A stretch of DNA of 38,820 bases from an uncultured Oscillospiraceae bacterium. Lineage in GTDB: Bacteria > Bacillota > Clostridia > Oscillospirales > Oscillospiraceae. The translations under genes were made by a program, and so were the position numbers. Shown here piece after piece: positions 29,593 through 38,096 of this stretch; position 1 is the stretch's first letter; each line of letters starts with the position of its first letter. The DNA is taken from NCBI GenBank assembly GCA_944386975.1, contig CALXDC010000027.1, positions 1 through 38,820 of the forward strand. Direction: 5' to 3'. Below the pieces are notes generated by a model. It had not been told where the DNA came from. It saw only the letters and a program-made list of their open reading frames with translations, and searched no databases.

Positions 29593-30629
29593 TGGTGAAT
29601 CACCTGCCCGGCGGTCCGCAGGCGCGCCGCCACGAGCTGTCCTTTCTCAGAGTGGAGATATGCGGCGGTGGAGGGGGGCACCAGCCGCTCCGCCAGGGCC
29701 CAGTCCCCGTCCTTCAGGGCCTGCCGCACCGAGGAGGCGCTGATGGGCGTTCCCTCCAGCTCCCGCCGGGGCAGAATCCGGCAGGCCACCCCGGCGGGGG
29801 GGAGCACCTCCTCCAGGGCCTGGTTATAGAGGGCGGTGACGCGGCTGGTGGGCTCCGTTCCCAGAAAGCGGACGGTGACGCCCAGGGCCTGGGCGATCCG
29901 GGCGAACACCGCCCCGTCCAGCCGGGCCTGGGCCAGCGCGGCCGCGTCGTCGTCGGCCAGAAAGTAGGAGGGGAAGGTGGCCCGGGAGATGAGGTAGCTG
30001 CCGGTCTGATGGCAGACCACGTTGGGGAGATGGGCAGTTCCCGCCTTTACCAGCGCCAGACGGTCCTCCGCCGGGAAGACGGACAGGTCCTCCGATACCA
30101 CGAAGAGGTGGAGGGTGCCGCAGGCGGCGGAGGCCTGCTCCACCAGATATTGGTGGCCCAGGGTGAAGGGGTTGGCGTTCATCACCACCGCCCCCACCGG
30201 CGCCGCCGGGTCCGGCGGCGTCTCCGTTTGGAGGGTGCGGAGGTAATCGGAAAACCCCTGGCGGCGGTTTTCCAGAAATACGGCCCGCTGGCCGTCCCGG
30301 GCGATCTCGTGAAAGCCCAGGTCCCGGAACTGGGGGGCGGCGGACCCCTTGGTGTAGAGGAAGAGATGGAAGTTCCCGCGGCGGCACTGGACCTCGATAA
30401 GGTGGCGGACCAGGCTGCTGAGCAGGCCCTCCCCCCGCCGGCTGCGGTCCACCGCCAGACACCGCAGGGTGCTGCCGGCGCAGCCCCCCGCCGCCACCAG
30501 CGTTCCGCCGTCAAAGATACCGGCGGCGTAGTCCAGCCACGGGTCCCGCCGCAATCCCTCCCGCGCCAGCAGCGCGTCCATTTCCGCTTCCTCGCCGGGG
30601 CGGAGCCCCCGGATCTCAAGCTCGTCCAT
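29589..30629 (-). CDS. citC: [Citrate (pro-3S)-lyase] ligase
   Basis: A 346-residue CitC. The N-terminal GNAT-like domain (about 1-125) includes CLAVDRSRRGEGLLSSLV, and the C-terminal nucleotidyltransferase domain (about 140-335) has NANPFTLGHQYLVEQAS with the HxGH-type motif, SVFPAEDRLALVKAGT and ISASSVRQAL. It acetylates the thiol of the CitD prosthetic group using ATP and acetate, activating citrate lyase. ATG 30629 is preceded by GAGAGGAGCGCAT; the frame's earlier TTG lies inside that ribosome site and is rejected. Confidence 0.94.
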   Translation of the reverse strand: MDELEIRGLRPGEEAEMDALLAREGLRRDPWLDYAAGIFDGGTLVAAGGCAGSTLRCLAVDRSRRGEGLLSSLVRHLIEVQCRRGNFHLFLYTKGSAAPQFRDLGFHEIARDGQRAVFLENRRQGFSDYLRTLQTETPPDPAAPVGAVVMNANPFTLGHQYLVEQASAACGTLHLFVVSEDLSVFPAEDRLALVKAGTAHLPNVVCHQTGSYLISRATFPSYFLADDDAAALAQARLDGAVFARIAQALGVTVRFLGTEPTSRVTALYNQALEEVLPPAGVACRILPRRELEGTPISASSVRQALKDGDWALAERLVPPSTAAYLHSEKGQLVAARLRTAGQVIHH

Positions 30630-30669
30630 ATGCGCTCCTCTCAAGCCGGTCCGGGGGCTCTCCCCCGGG

Positions 30670-32076
30670 TCACTTCACTGCGTAAATCACATCCTGGACC
30701 CGGCTGTCCCGGCCCAGAACCTGGCCTACCACCCGGTCCGTCAGCTGGAGGCGGGGGACGGCGGGGCCGTTGATGGCCACGGCCATCTGCCGCAGCTCCT
30801 GAATGTCCTTCACCGGCAGCCGGGCCGCCTTCAGGGCCTCCGCCAGCTCCGGCCGGGCCGGATTCACGGCGATGCCGTACTGGGTCACCAGCAGGTCCAC
30901 GCTCTTGCCGGGGGTGGACACGGTGAGGACCTTGTCCACCACGATGGACATGCGGGCCCGGCTCAAAGGCGCCACGATGACGGTGAGCTTGGCCTCCTCC
31001 GCCACGTCGGTGTGGCCGCCGGAGCCGCCGATGATGTAGCCGTTGGAGTCGGTGTGGACGTTGACGTTGAAGTCGGTGTCGATCTGGGTGGCCCCCAGCA
31101 CCACCACGTCCAGGTTGGAGGCGGCGGTGCTCTTGGCGGTGGGGCTGGCGTACTGGGCGGCGGTGATCTCCATGTGGTTGGGGTTCTCCCGGATGGACTG
31201 GACCGCCCGGAGGTCAAAGCACTGCACGTCCTGAATGGCCTTGAAGCAGCCGGCCTCCAGCATGTCCACCATGTAGCCGGTGATGCCGCCCAGGGCGAAG
31301 CTGCCCTGAATCTTCCGCTCCAGCATCATGCGCTTGACGTAGTCCGCCACCGCCAGGGAGGCCCCGCCGGCGCCGGTCTGGAAGGAGAAGCCGTCCCGCA
31401 GGAGGCCGGAGGCGTCGATGGCCTGGGCGGCGTAGTCGGCGATTTTCAGGGCGATGGGGTCCTTGGGCATCCGGGTGGTGCCGGAGACGATGCCCCGGGG
31501 GTCGCCGATGGCGTCCACCTTCACCACGAAGTCCACAAAGTCCTCGGTGATGGAGGCGTCGGTGAGGGGATAGTCCACCAGGTTGTCGGTGACGACGATC
31601 ACCTTGTCGGCCCGCTGGGCGTCGGCAAAGGCGTAGCCTAAGGAGCCGCAGGCGGAGGGACCGTACTTGCCGGAGCAGTTGCCCATGGGATCGGAGGTGG
31701 GGGCCGCCACGAAGGCCACGTCGATGTGGCTGCGGCCGCTGAGAATATCGCTGGGACGGGTGCCGTGGGAGCGGAAGATCACCGGCTTGGCCAGAACGCC
31801 CTCGCTGACGGCGCGGCCCACGGCGGAGGAGATGTAGTTGGCCTCCAGGCCGGTGACCACGCCGTTCTGAATGTGGTCCACCAGGGGGGCGTGGCAGTCG
31901 AAGACGGAGCTGGCGTTCACCGTCAGGTCCCGAAGGCCCATTTGGGCGGCGGTTTCCAGCACCATGTTCAGCACATAGTCGCCGTTGCGCAGGTGGTGGT
32001 GGAAGGAGATGGTCATACCGTTTTGCAGACCGGCCTTCTCCATGGCCGTCCGCAGAGTGTCGCACAGTTTACGCAA
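30670..32076 (-). CDS. citF: Citrate lyase alpha subunit (citrate:acetyl-ACP transferase), short N-terminus
   Basis: A 468-residue CitF. It aligns by eye to E. coli CitF from RKLC near residue 45 of the latter: GMTISFHHHLRNGDYVLNMV, DCHAPLVDHIQNGVVTG, QTGAGGASLAVADYV, ALGGITGYMVDM, NPNHMEITAAQYASP and GIAVNPARPELAE are all present. The first 40-45 residues of typical CitF are missing; an in-frame TAG stands just upstream, so only TTG 32076 (or ATC/ATT before it) can start it, overlapping the end of citE. It exchanges acetate for citrate on CitD. The core is intact, so it is probably functional. Confidence 0.93.
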   Translation of the reverse strand: MRKLCDTLRTAMEKAGLQNGMTISFHHHLRNGDYVLNMVLETAAQMGLRDLTVNASSVFDCHAPLVDHIQNGVVTGLEANYISSAVGRAVSEGVLAKPVIFRSHGTRPSDILSGRSHIDVAFVAAPTSDPMGNCSGKYGPSACGSLGYAFADAQRADKVIVVTDNLVDYPLTDASITEDFVDFVVKVDAIGDPRGIVSGTTRMPKDPIALKIADYAAQAIDASGLLRDGFSFQTGAGGASLAVADYVKRMMLERKIQGSFALGGITGYMVDMLEAGCFKAIQDVQCFDLRAVQSIRENPNHMEITAAQYASPTAKSTAASNLDVVVLGATQIDTDFNVNVHTDSNGYIIGGSGGHTDVAEEAKLTVIVAPLSRARMSIVVDKVLTVSTPGKSVDLLVTQYGIAVNPARPELAEALKAARLPVKDIQELRQMAVAINGPAVPRLQLTDRVVGQVLGRDSRVQDVIYAVK

Positions 32077-32947
32077 GATAATCTACCCCCTCGATTTCAG
32101 ATGCGGCCTCCAGAACCAGACGGGCCCGCTGGACAATGGGCGCGTCGATCATTTTCCCCCGCAGGGCGATGGCGCCCTTGCCCTGCCGTTTGGCCTCGGC
32201 AATGGCGGCAAAGACGTCCTTGGCGTAGGCGATATCCGCCTGGGAGGGGGAGAAAATGCGGTTGACGGTGGATACGTGGGCGGGACTGATGCAGGCCTTT
32301 CCGGTGAAGCCCAGGCTCTTGGCGTAGGAGGCGTCCCGCTCCAGCCCCTCCAGATCCTGCACGTCGGTGAAGGGGGTGTCGTAGGCCTCGATGCCGGCGG
32401 CCCGGGCGCCGCAGACCACCCGGCCCCGGGCGTACTGGATCTCGCCGCCCTCCTTGGTGCGCTGGCAGCGGAGGTCCGCCGTCAGATCCTCGGCCCCCAG
32501 GAACAGCGCCGCCATCCGGGGGGAGGCGGCGGCCACGGCGTAGGCGTTCTCCACGCCCACGGCGGTCTCCAGCAGGGCGATGATCTTGGTGCGGCCCTGC
32601 TCCAGGGAGAACTCCGTCTCCAGCTCCGTCAGCTTCTCATCCAGCGTCTGGATGTAGGCGGCGTCGCAGACCTTGGGGGGCATGACGGCATCCGGCTTCA
32701 TGGGCAGAATGGCCCGCAGGTCCTCCTCCCAGTAGGGGGTGTCCAGGCCGTTGATGCGGACGATGATCTCGCACTTGCCGAAGTCCACGGCCTCCAGGGC
32801 GTGCTGCAGCAGGTCCCGGGCCGCGTCCTTCTCGTCGGGGGACACCGCGTCCTCCAGATCAAAAATCAGGCTGTCCGCTCCCAGCACGCCGCCGTTGACG
32901 ATCATGTTGGGGTTGTTGGACGGAATGAACAGCATGGAGCGTCTCAT
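32069..32947 (-). CDS. citE: Citrate lyase beta subunit (citryl-ACP lyase)
   Basis: A 292-residue TIM-barrel lyase of the HpcH/CitE family. It starts RRSMLFIPSNNPNM, then shows ADSLIFDLEDAVSPDEKDAAR (about 25-45), VRINGLDTPYW, GADAVMPPKV-like KPDAVMPPKV, ALLETAVGVENAYAVAAASPR with the metal-binding Glu, and LGAEDLTADL. It splits citryl-ACP into oxaloacetate and acetyl-ACP. ATG 32947 overlaps the citD stop by four bases, and its end overlaps citF, so the three lyase subunits are made in one block. Confidence 0.95.
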   Translation of the reverse strand: MRRSMLFIPSNNPNMIVNGGVLGADSLIFDLEDAVSPDEKDAARDLLQHALEAVDFGKCEIIVRINGLDTPYWEEDLRAILPMKPDAVMPPKVCDAAYIQTLDEKLTELETEFSLEQGRTKIIALLETAVGVENAYAVAAASPRMAALFLGAEDLTADLRCQRTKEGGEIQYARGRVVCGARAAGIEAYDTPFTDVQDLEGLERDASYAKSLGFTGKACISPAHVSTVNRIFSPSQADIAYAKDVFAAIAEAKRQGKGAIALRGKMIDAPIVQRARLVLEAASEIEGVDYLA

Positions 32948-33222
32948 TTCGCCACCTCCTCCCGGGAGGCCCGGCGTACGGCGGTGGTCAGCCGGGCCTG
33001 GATGGTGCAGTCCAAGGCGCCGTGGTCCACGGCCTCGATTCTGGCGCTGCTGACGCCCAGCGCCTCCAGCGTTCTGTGCATGGTCGCCCGGATGGAGTCC
33101 CCGTAGTATTGCTCCACCGACGACGTGAGGTCAATCTGAATTCCGTCTGGATTGGGCAGGATGGTCACCATGATGTCGCTGGACTCCAGGGTGCCCGCCA
33201 TAGCTCCGTGTTTGATTTCCAT
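32944..33222 (-). CDS. citD: Citrate lyase acyl carrier protein (gamma subunit)
   Basis: A 92-residue CitD. The prosthetic-group serine is in AGTLESSDIMV (Ser at residue 14 or 15, the usual place), followed by ILPNPDGIQIDLTSSVEQ and a C-terminal ALDCTIQARLTTAV. It carries the 2'-(5''-triphosphoribosyl)-3'-dephospho-CoA group between CitF and CitE. ATG 33222 has the strong site AAAGGAGCATTTT. First lyase gene after the permease; the 76-base gap holds a hairpin. Confidence 0.95.
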   Translation of the reverse strand: MEIKHGAMAGTLESSDIMVTILPNPDGIQIDLTSSVEQYYGDSIRATMHRTLEALGVSSARIEAVDHGALDCTIQARLTTAVRRASREEVAK

Positions 33223-33252
33223 AAAATGCTCCTTTCTGTTTTTGGAAACCGT

Positions 33253-33277
33253 CCTCCCGCGGACAGGCCGCCGGAGG
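33253..33277 (-). other. Hairpin upstream of citD
   Basis: Ten-position stem with a single G-G mismatch (33277-33268 with 33262-33253, five-base loop) between the AEC permease and citD genes. No T-run follows on the minus strand, so it is more likely an RNA-stabilising or processing element that raises citDEF transcript levels than a terminator. Confidence 0.5.
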
Positions 33278-33298
33278 GATGCGATTGCAGGAATGCGT

Positions 33299-34240
33299 TT
33301 ATAAAAGTCCCAGACTCTGGAAAAGGAAGGTAAAGCAGAACATGGTAAATACCGACAGCACGGTGGTCAGGCACACCAGCTGTCCCGCCAGCTGTCCGTC
33401 GGCGCCCATGGCCACCGCCATGGGGTAGGAGGCCACGGCGGTGGGGGCGGCGAAGAGGACCATCAGGGCGCACAGGGTGGGGCCCCGGAAGCCCAGCAGG
33501 ACGGAGAGGGGCAGGAAGATCAGGGGAACCAGCACCATTCGCAGGAGAATGCCGTAGGCCAGCGGCCGCCGGTTGGCCCGGGTCTCCCCCAGATCCAGGC
33601 TGACGCCCAGGGAGATGAAGCTGATGGTGGTGGTGACGGCGGCCACATCCTTGATCACCGACCAGAGGATCTCCGGCAGGCGGAAGGGGAGGGCCAGGGC
33701 GGCGAAGGCCGTCAGAGCGGCCAGAACCATGGGGTTTTTCAAAATGGACAGGGCCAGAGCGCCGGGCTTGGCGCTGCCGGAGCGGTTCGGCTCCAGAATG
33801 ACCACCGCCATGGCGTTGGTGGCGGGCACCACAATGGCGCCCAACAGCGCCACCGGCCCCACGTTGCCCTCGCCGTAGATGGACTCGGCCACAGAGATGC
33901 CGAAGAGAATGTAGTTGGCGCGGATCACCGCCTGCCCCAAAGAGGCGGCCTGGGCCCGGTCCTTCACCAGCCGGGGCGGCAGCTTCAGGGCCAGGGTGAA
34001 CACAGCCAACAGCCCCGCCGCGGTGAACAGCAGCTCTCTCAGATCGAAATTCCGGGAGAGATCCGTCTCATAGATATTTTTGAACAGCAGCACCGGCATA
34101 AACAGCCGGAAGGTCAGCACATCCACCTTTCGCATGGTGGGCCGGTCGATCAGACCGCCCTTGCGGATGCCCGCCCCCAGCACCATCAAAATGGCCATGG
34201 GGGCGACGACGCGCAGGGCGACAAGGAAGCTATCCGGCAT
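33299..34240 (-). CDS. AEC-family organic acid permease
   Basis: A 313-residue protein with about ten hydrophobic segments, arranged as two halves of five, and the family's opening APMAILMVLGAGIRKGGLID followed by FMPVLLFKNIY (conserved Pro-x-x-x-F). The auxin efflux carrier family in Firmicutes includes malate permeases. Its place between the two-component regulator and the citrate lyase genes suggests transport of citrate, malate or a fermentation product. ATG 34240 follows GAAAGGAG. Substrate is inferred from context. Confidence 0.88.
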   Translation of the reverse strand: MPDSFLVALRVVAPMAILMVLGAGIRKGGLIDRPTMRKVDVLTFRLFMPVLLFKNIYETDLSRNFDLRELLFTAAGLLAVFTLALKLPPRLVKDRAQAASLGQAVIRANYILFGISVAESIYGEGNVGPVALLGAIVVPATNAMAVVILEPNRSGSAKPGALALSILKNPMVLAALTAFAALALPFRLPEILWSVIKDVAAVTTTISFISLGVSLDLGETRANRRPLAYGILLRMVLVPLIFLPLSVLLGFRGPTLCALMVLFAAPTAVASYPMAVAMGADGQLAGQLVCLTTVLSVFTMFCFTFLFQSLGLL

Positions 34241-34280
34241 CGGACCACTCCTTTCGGGGATAGTTTACAAGCTGTGGGAT

Positions 34281-34970
34281 CTATTTCAGCCGGTACAGGA
34301 CCCTGGGCCGTCCGCCGGTTTCGTAGTCGATGGAGCTGAGGACCTGATCGGTTTCAATAAGGTAATTCAAATACCGCCGTACCGTCACCTTGGACAGCCC
34401 GGAGGCGAAGGAGATGCTCTCACAGGTGTGCTTTTCCGCGGCGTGCTCCTGGAGATACTCGTGGATGTAGGCGAGGGTCTTCTGGTTCAGCCCCTTGCGC
34501 AGCTCCCCCTGCTCCGCGGCCGAGGCGGGCACCTCGCTGCGCAGCAGCTGGTCCACCACCGACTGGTCCACGGAGACCGTGCTCTTCAGAAGGTTGCGCT
34601 GGCTGAGATACTTGCGGATGGCCTCCTGAAAGCGCTGGAAGGAAAAGGGCTTGATGAGGTAGTCCACCACGCCCAGCCGCAGCGCCTCGTCCACCACCTG
34701 CACCTCCGTGGCGGCGGTGACCATGATAACGGCGCTGTTGATGTTCTCCGCCGCCATTTTCCGCAGCAGTTCACAGCCGCTGACCATGGGCATATACATA
34801 TCCAGAATCACCAGATCCACCGGGTGGGACCGCAGATACTCCAGGGTGTCCTGTCCGTTGGAGAAAATGCCGTCGATCTCAAAATTCCCCATCCGGCGCA
34901 GATACTGCTGATTGATCTGGGCCACCATGGGGTCGTCCTCCACAATAATGGCGTGAATGGTCACGTTCAT
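34281..34970 (-). CDS. CitB/DcuR-family response regulator
   Basis: A 229-residue regulator. The receiver (about 1-125) has IVEDDPMVAQINQQYL, the phospho-acceptor Asp in DLVILDMYMP (residue 54 or so), and the Lys in DYLIKPFSFQRFQEA. The C-terminus (about 165-225) is a helix-turn-helix with ESISFASGLSKVTVRRYLNYL, as in CitB, DcuR, and MaeR. The kinase stop overlaps its start by four bases (ATGA). Its likely targets are the divergent malic enzyme promoter region and its own long operon. Confidence 0.93.
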   Translation of the reverse strand: MNVTIHAIIVEDDPMVAQINQQYLRRMGNFEIDGIFSNGQDTLEYLRSHPVDLVILDMYMPMVSGCELLRKMAAENINSAVIMVTAATEVQVVDEALRLGVVDYLIKPFSFQRFQEAIRKYLSQRNLLKSTVSVDQSVVDQLLRSEVPASAAEQGELRKGLNQKTLAYIHEYLQEHAAEKHTCESISFASGLSKVTVRRYLNYLIETDQVLSSIDYETGGRPRVLYRLK

Positions 34971-36583
34971 TTTCTCCTGTCCTCCCTCGGCGTACTGAAT
35001 ATCAGGGTAAAGGTGGTGCCGGAGCCCGGCTCGGAGTCCACCTCGATACTGGCGTCGCAGCGGGTCACAATGTCCTGAATCAGCGACATGCCCACCCCCC
35101 GGCCGTCGCTGGACTTGGTGCTGAAGCCGGTCTCATACATGTGGGCCATCACCTGGGGGGTGATACCGCTGCCGGTGTCGGTCACCATCAGGACCAGACA
35201 GCCCTCGTCCTCGGTGATCTGCAGCACCACGCTGCGCAGGCTCCCGTGGTGCTGGACGTTGATGGCCTCCATGGCGTTCTCCAGCAGGTTCCCCACCACG
35301 GTGATGAGGTCCGCAGTGGAGAGGAAGCGGCTGTGCTGGGGCAGGTAGCTGTTGTTCAGCAGCGTCAGCTGAATGTCCATCTCCCGGGCGTTGTTCACCT
35401 TGCCCAGCAGCAGCGCCGCCACGTTGGGGTTATGAATCCGCTGCAAAATGGGGTCGATGGTCTGGGACTGCAGGGCGGAGACGTCGCCGATGTAGCTGAG
35501 GGCCTCCTCCGCCTTGTTCATCTGCAGCAGACCCGAGATCACATGGAGCTTGTTCATGAACTCGTGGCTGTTGGCCCGGAGGGCGGAGATGATGTGCCGG
35601 GTGCCGTTGAGCTGCTCCGCCTCCCGCATGGTTTCGCTCTTGTCCCGCAGGATCAGGGTGGAGCCGGTCCGTGTATCATTTTTGGTCAGAGGAATACAGG
35701 TGGAGAGAATGTTGGGGTGGGAAGTGGTGAGGGTTTCCCCAGCCTGTTCCAACAGACTTCCGCCGTCCTCGGCAGAGATGAAATCGTCCAGAAGCCGGCC
35801 CTCCAGCAGCGTGGCCTGGCGGCCCAGCATCTCCTCGGCAGCCTGATTGACCAGCTGGATCACACCCTGGCTATCTATGGAGATGACGCCCTCCTCCAGA
35901 TTGTTGAGCACCTCGTTCTGAGTCAGATAGCTGTGCACCAGCTGCTCCGGGCTGAAGCCGTGGAGCACCCGGCGGATCAGCAGAGACAGGCCCGCAGACA
36001 GCGTCAGCGTGGCCAGCGTCAGCGCCAGCGCCAGGTGCAGGTAGGTCCGTACGATCTCCCACCGCAGGGTGTCCAGCCGGTCCATGGTGGTGCTGGTAAC
36101 CACAAAGCCGATCACCGCTCCCGCCTCATCCAGTACCGGCGTAAAGGAGCGGTGCTGAAAGCCGAGGGTGCCCACCGCGTCGGACAGGTAGGTCTCCCCC
36201 TCCAGCGCCGGGCCCTGATCCCCGCCCACAAAAGCCTCGCCGATGCGCTCGTGGACCACGTGGTAGAGACGGATGGAGTTGGTGTCGGCGATGGTGACGA
36301 TATCCAGGTCCTGGGTCTGGGCCACCAATAGGTCCAAATAGTCGATCACCTCTTCCGAGCAATATCCGTCCTTCAGGGCTTGCCGCACCATGTCGCTTTT
36401 GGCCAAAGAGCTGGAGGTGGAGATAAGATCGCACTCAATCTCATCCTGAAGGGTGGAGAGGGCGAAGTGCAGCGTCAGCCCCAGGGTGACGCACAGCAGA
36501 ACGACCCACAGCAGTGTGGACCACAACAGCATCCGCAAAAACAGCGAGGTGATCCCGCTCTGCTTCCGGTCTTTCCGCAACAT
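34967..36583 (-). CDS. CitA/DcuS/MaeK-family sensor histidine kinase
   Basis: Start ATG 36583 follows AAAGGAG; 538 residues. Two membrane segments (about 13-40 and 185-207) enclose an extracellular sensor with IRLYHVVHERIGEAFVGGD and the GTLGFQHRSFTPV strand, typical of CitA/DcuS PAS-like domains. A cytoplasmic PAS (about 222-300) precedes the kinase core with the phospho-His in SHEFMNKLHVISGLLQM and the ATP-binding NLLENAMEAI, DTGSGI and GRGVGMSLI boxes. The ligand strand reads R-x-F as in DcuS (C4-dicarboxylates) instead of R-x-K as in CitA (citrate), so a malate/fumarate ligand seems at least as likely as citrate. Divergent from the malic enzyme gene. Confidence 0.93.
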   Translation of the reverse strand: MLRKDRKQSGITSLFLRMLLWSTLLWVVLLCVTLGLTLHFALSTLQDEIECDLISTSSSLAKSDMVRQALKDGYCSEEVIDYLDLLVAQTQDLDIVTIADTNSIRLYHVVHERIGEAFVGGDQGPALEGETYLSDAVGTLGFQHRSFTPVLDEAGAVIGFVVTSTTMDRLDTLRWEIVRTYLHLALALTLATLTLSAGLSLLIRRVLHGFSPEQLVHSYLTQNEVLNNLEEGVISIDSQGVIQLVNQAAEEMLGRQATLLEGRLLDDFISAEDGGSLLEQAGETLTTSHPNILSTCIPLTKNDTRTGSTLILRDKSETMREAEQLNGTRHIISALRANSHEFMNKLHVISGLLQMNKAEEALSYIGDVSALQSQTIDPILQRIHNPNVAALLLGKVNNAREMDIQLTLLNNSYLPQHSRFLSTADLITVVGNLLENAMEAINVQHHGSLRSVVLQITEDEGCLVLMVTDTGSGITPQVMAHMYETGFSTKSSDGRGVGMSLIQDIVTRCDASIEVDSEPGSGTTFTLIFSTPREDRRK

Positions 36584-36626
36584 GGCGTCCCGCTCCTTTC
36601 TCCCGCAGACCGCGGCAACCATCCCT

Positions 36627-36655
36627 ATTTTAATACCCCAATGCGAAACATTCAA
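36627..36655 (-). promoter_or_regulatory. Promoter of the sensor kinase-cit operon
   Basis: Minus strand: -35 TTGAAT (36655-36650), 17-base spacer, -10 TAAAAT (36632-36627), 44 bases ahead of the kinase ATG. No other clear promoter is seen down to citG, so this may drive the whole 8-kb operon. Confidence 0.7.
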
Positions 36656-36716
36656 CAGCCCCTTACAGATTTTCACTCCGTTTTTTGTGCAGCTTGCTGT
36701 TTTTTTACTTTCAAAA

Positions 36717-36767
36717 CTTTAAGAAAGGTTTCTAAAGCATGGTATTTCCTGTAAAAGAATGTATAGT
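36717..36767 (+). promoter_or_regulatory. Putative regulator-binding dyad and -10 of the malic enzyme promoter
   Basis: A near-perfect dyad CTTTAAGAAA-GG-TTTCTAAAG (36717-36737) lies 24 bases before a TATAGT hexamer (36762-36767). There is no good -35 at the proper distance (ATGGTA), as expected for an activator-dependent promoter. The dyad is in an AT-rich stretch between divergent genes and is the best candidate binding site for the neighbouring CitB-family regulator. Confidence 0.55.
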
Positions 36768-36847
36768 GGAAATAACCGAGTGCGCTGTGCAGCAAAGTGC
36801 TGATTGCAGAGAGCTGCATGAGATCAATGTGTAGGAGGGCATGCAAT

Positions 36848-38020
36848 ATGGATTATGCGAAGGAATCCCTGCGTCTCCACTATGAGTGGAAGGGCAAGCT
36901 GGAGGTCACGCCCCGGGCGGCGGTGGACTCCAAGGAGGCGTTGTCTCTGGCCTATACCCCGGGAGTGGCTCAGCCCTGCCTGGAGATCCAGAAGGACATC
37001 AACAAGAGCTATGAGCTGACCCGCCGCTGGAACACCGTGGCGGTGGTCACCGACGGCTCCGCTGTTCTGGGCCTGGGAGACATCGGTCCTGAGGCGGGGA
37101 TGCCCGTCATGGAGGGCAAGTGCGTGCTGTTCAAGGCCTTTGGCGGCGTGGACGCCATTCCCCTTTGTGTGCGCAGCCACGATGTGGACGAGATTGTCAA
37201 CACGGTGGCGCTGCTGGCCGGCAGCTTCGGCGGCGTCAATCTGGAGGACATCGCCGCGCCCCGCTGCTTTGAGATCGAGCGGAAGCTGAAGGAGCGCTGC
37301 GACATCCCCATCTTCCACGACGACCAGCACGGCACCGCCGTCATCACCCTGGCAGGTCTGACCAACGCTCTGAAGGTGGTGGGCAAGAAGCTGGAGGATG
37401 TGAAGATTGTCTTCAACGGCGCCGGCGCCGCTGCCATCGCCATTGTAAAGCTGCTTTTGTCCGCCGGCGCCAAGAACGTGACGCTGTGCGACCGCAAGGG
37501 CGCCATTTATGAGGGCCGCACCGAGGGGATGAACCCGGTGAAGGAGGAGATCGCCAAGGTGACCAACCCCGCCCGGCAGGCCGGCTCCCTGGCGGAGATC
37601 CTGGTGGGCGCGGATGTGTTCATCGGCGTCAGCGCCCCCGGCGCCGTGACCACGGAGATGGTGAAGACCATGAACAAGGACGCCGTCATTTTTGCCTGTG
37701 CCAACCCCACGCCGGAGATTTTCCCCGACGACGCCAAGGCCGGCGGCGCGGCGGTGGTGGCCACCGGGCGCAGCGACTTCCCCAACCAGATCAACAACGT
37801 TCTCGCCTTCCCCGGCATCTTCCGCGGTGCGCTGGACGCCCGGGCCAGCGACATCAACGACGACATGAAGATTGCCGCCGCTCACGCCCTGGCCGACCTG
37901 GTGGGCGACCAGCTCAGCGCCGACTATATCATCCCCGCTGCCTTCGACCCCAGAGTGAAGGACGCCGTGGCCGCCGCCGTGGAGGAGGCTGCCCGCAAGT
38001 CAGGAGTCGCCCGGATCTGA
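36848..38020 (+). CDS. NAD(P)-dependent malic enzyme
   Basis: A 390-residue enzyme of the short bacterial malic enzyme type. ATG 36848 follows GTAGGAGGGCATGCAAT. Motifs: AYTPGVAQPC (about 36-45) with the conserved Tyr, GGVDAIPLCV, LEDIAAPRCFEIE (metal ligands Glu/Asp), PIFHDDQHGTAVI, and the Rossmann FNGAGAAAIAIVKLL. It converts malate to pyruvate and CO2; relatives named CitM in lactic acid bacteria act as soluble oxaloacetate decarboxylases inside citrate operons. With citrate lyase next door and no other oxaloacetate decarboxylase in the window, either role fits. Followed by a 2-hydroxycarboxylate transporter, as in MaeE/MaeP pairs. Confidence 0.93.
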   Translation: MDYAKESLRLHYEWKGKLEVTPRAAVDSKEALSLAYTPGVAQPCLEIQKDINKSYELTRRWNTVAVVTDGSAVLGLGDIGPEAGMPVMEGKCVLFKAFGGVDAIPLCVRSHDVDEIVNTVALLAGSFGGVNLEDIAAPRCFEIERKLKERCDIPIFHDDQHGTAVITLAGLTNALKVVGKKLEDVKIVFNGAGAAAIAIVKLLLSAGAKNVTLCDRKGAIYEGRTEGMNPVKEEIAKVTNPARQAGSLAEILVGADVFIGVSAPGAVTTEMVKTMNKDAVIFACANPTPEIFPDDAKAGGAAVVATGRSDFPNQINNVLAFPGIFRGALDARASDINDDMKIAAAHALADLVGDQLSADYIIPAAFDPRVKDAVAAAVEEAARKSGVARI

Positions 38021-38096
38021 GCGAATTATAGATCCGGCTGCTCACAGCAGTGTGATTGTGATAGAGAGAAGCAAAAATTGTGAGGAGGAAAATGTA

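Noticed and set aside
33253-33277. Terminator between permease and citD
   Set aside because: No T-run follows on the transcribed strand, so it is listed only as a hairpin.
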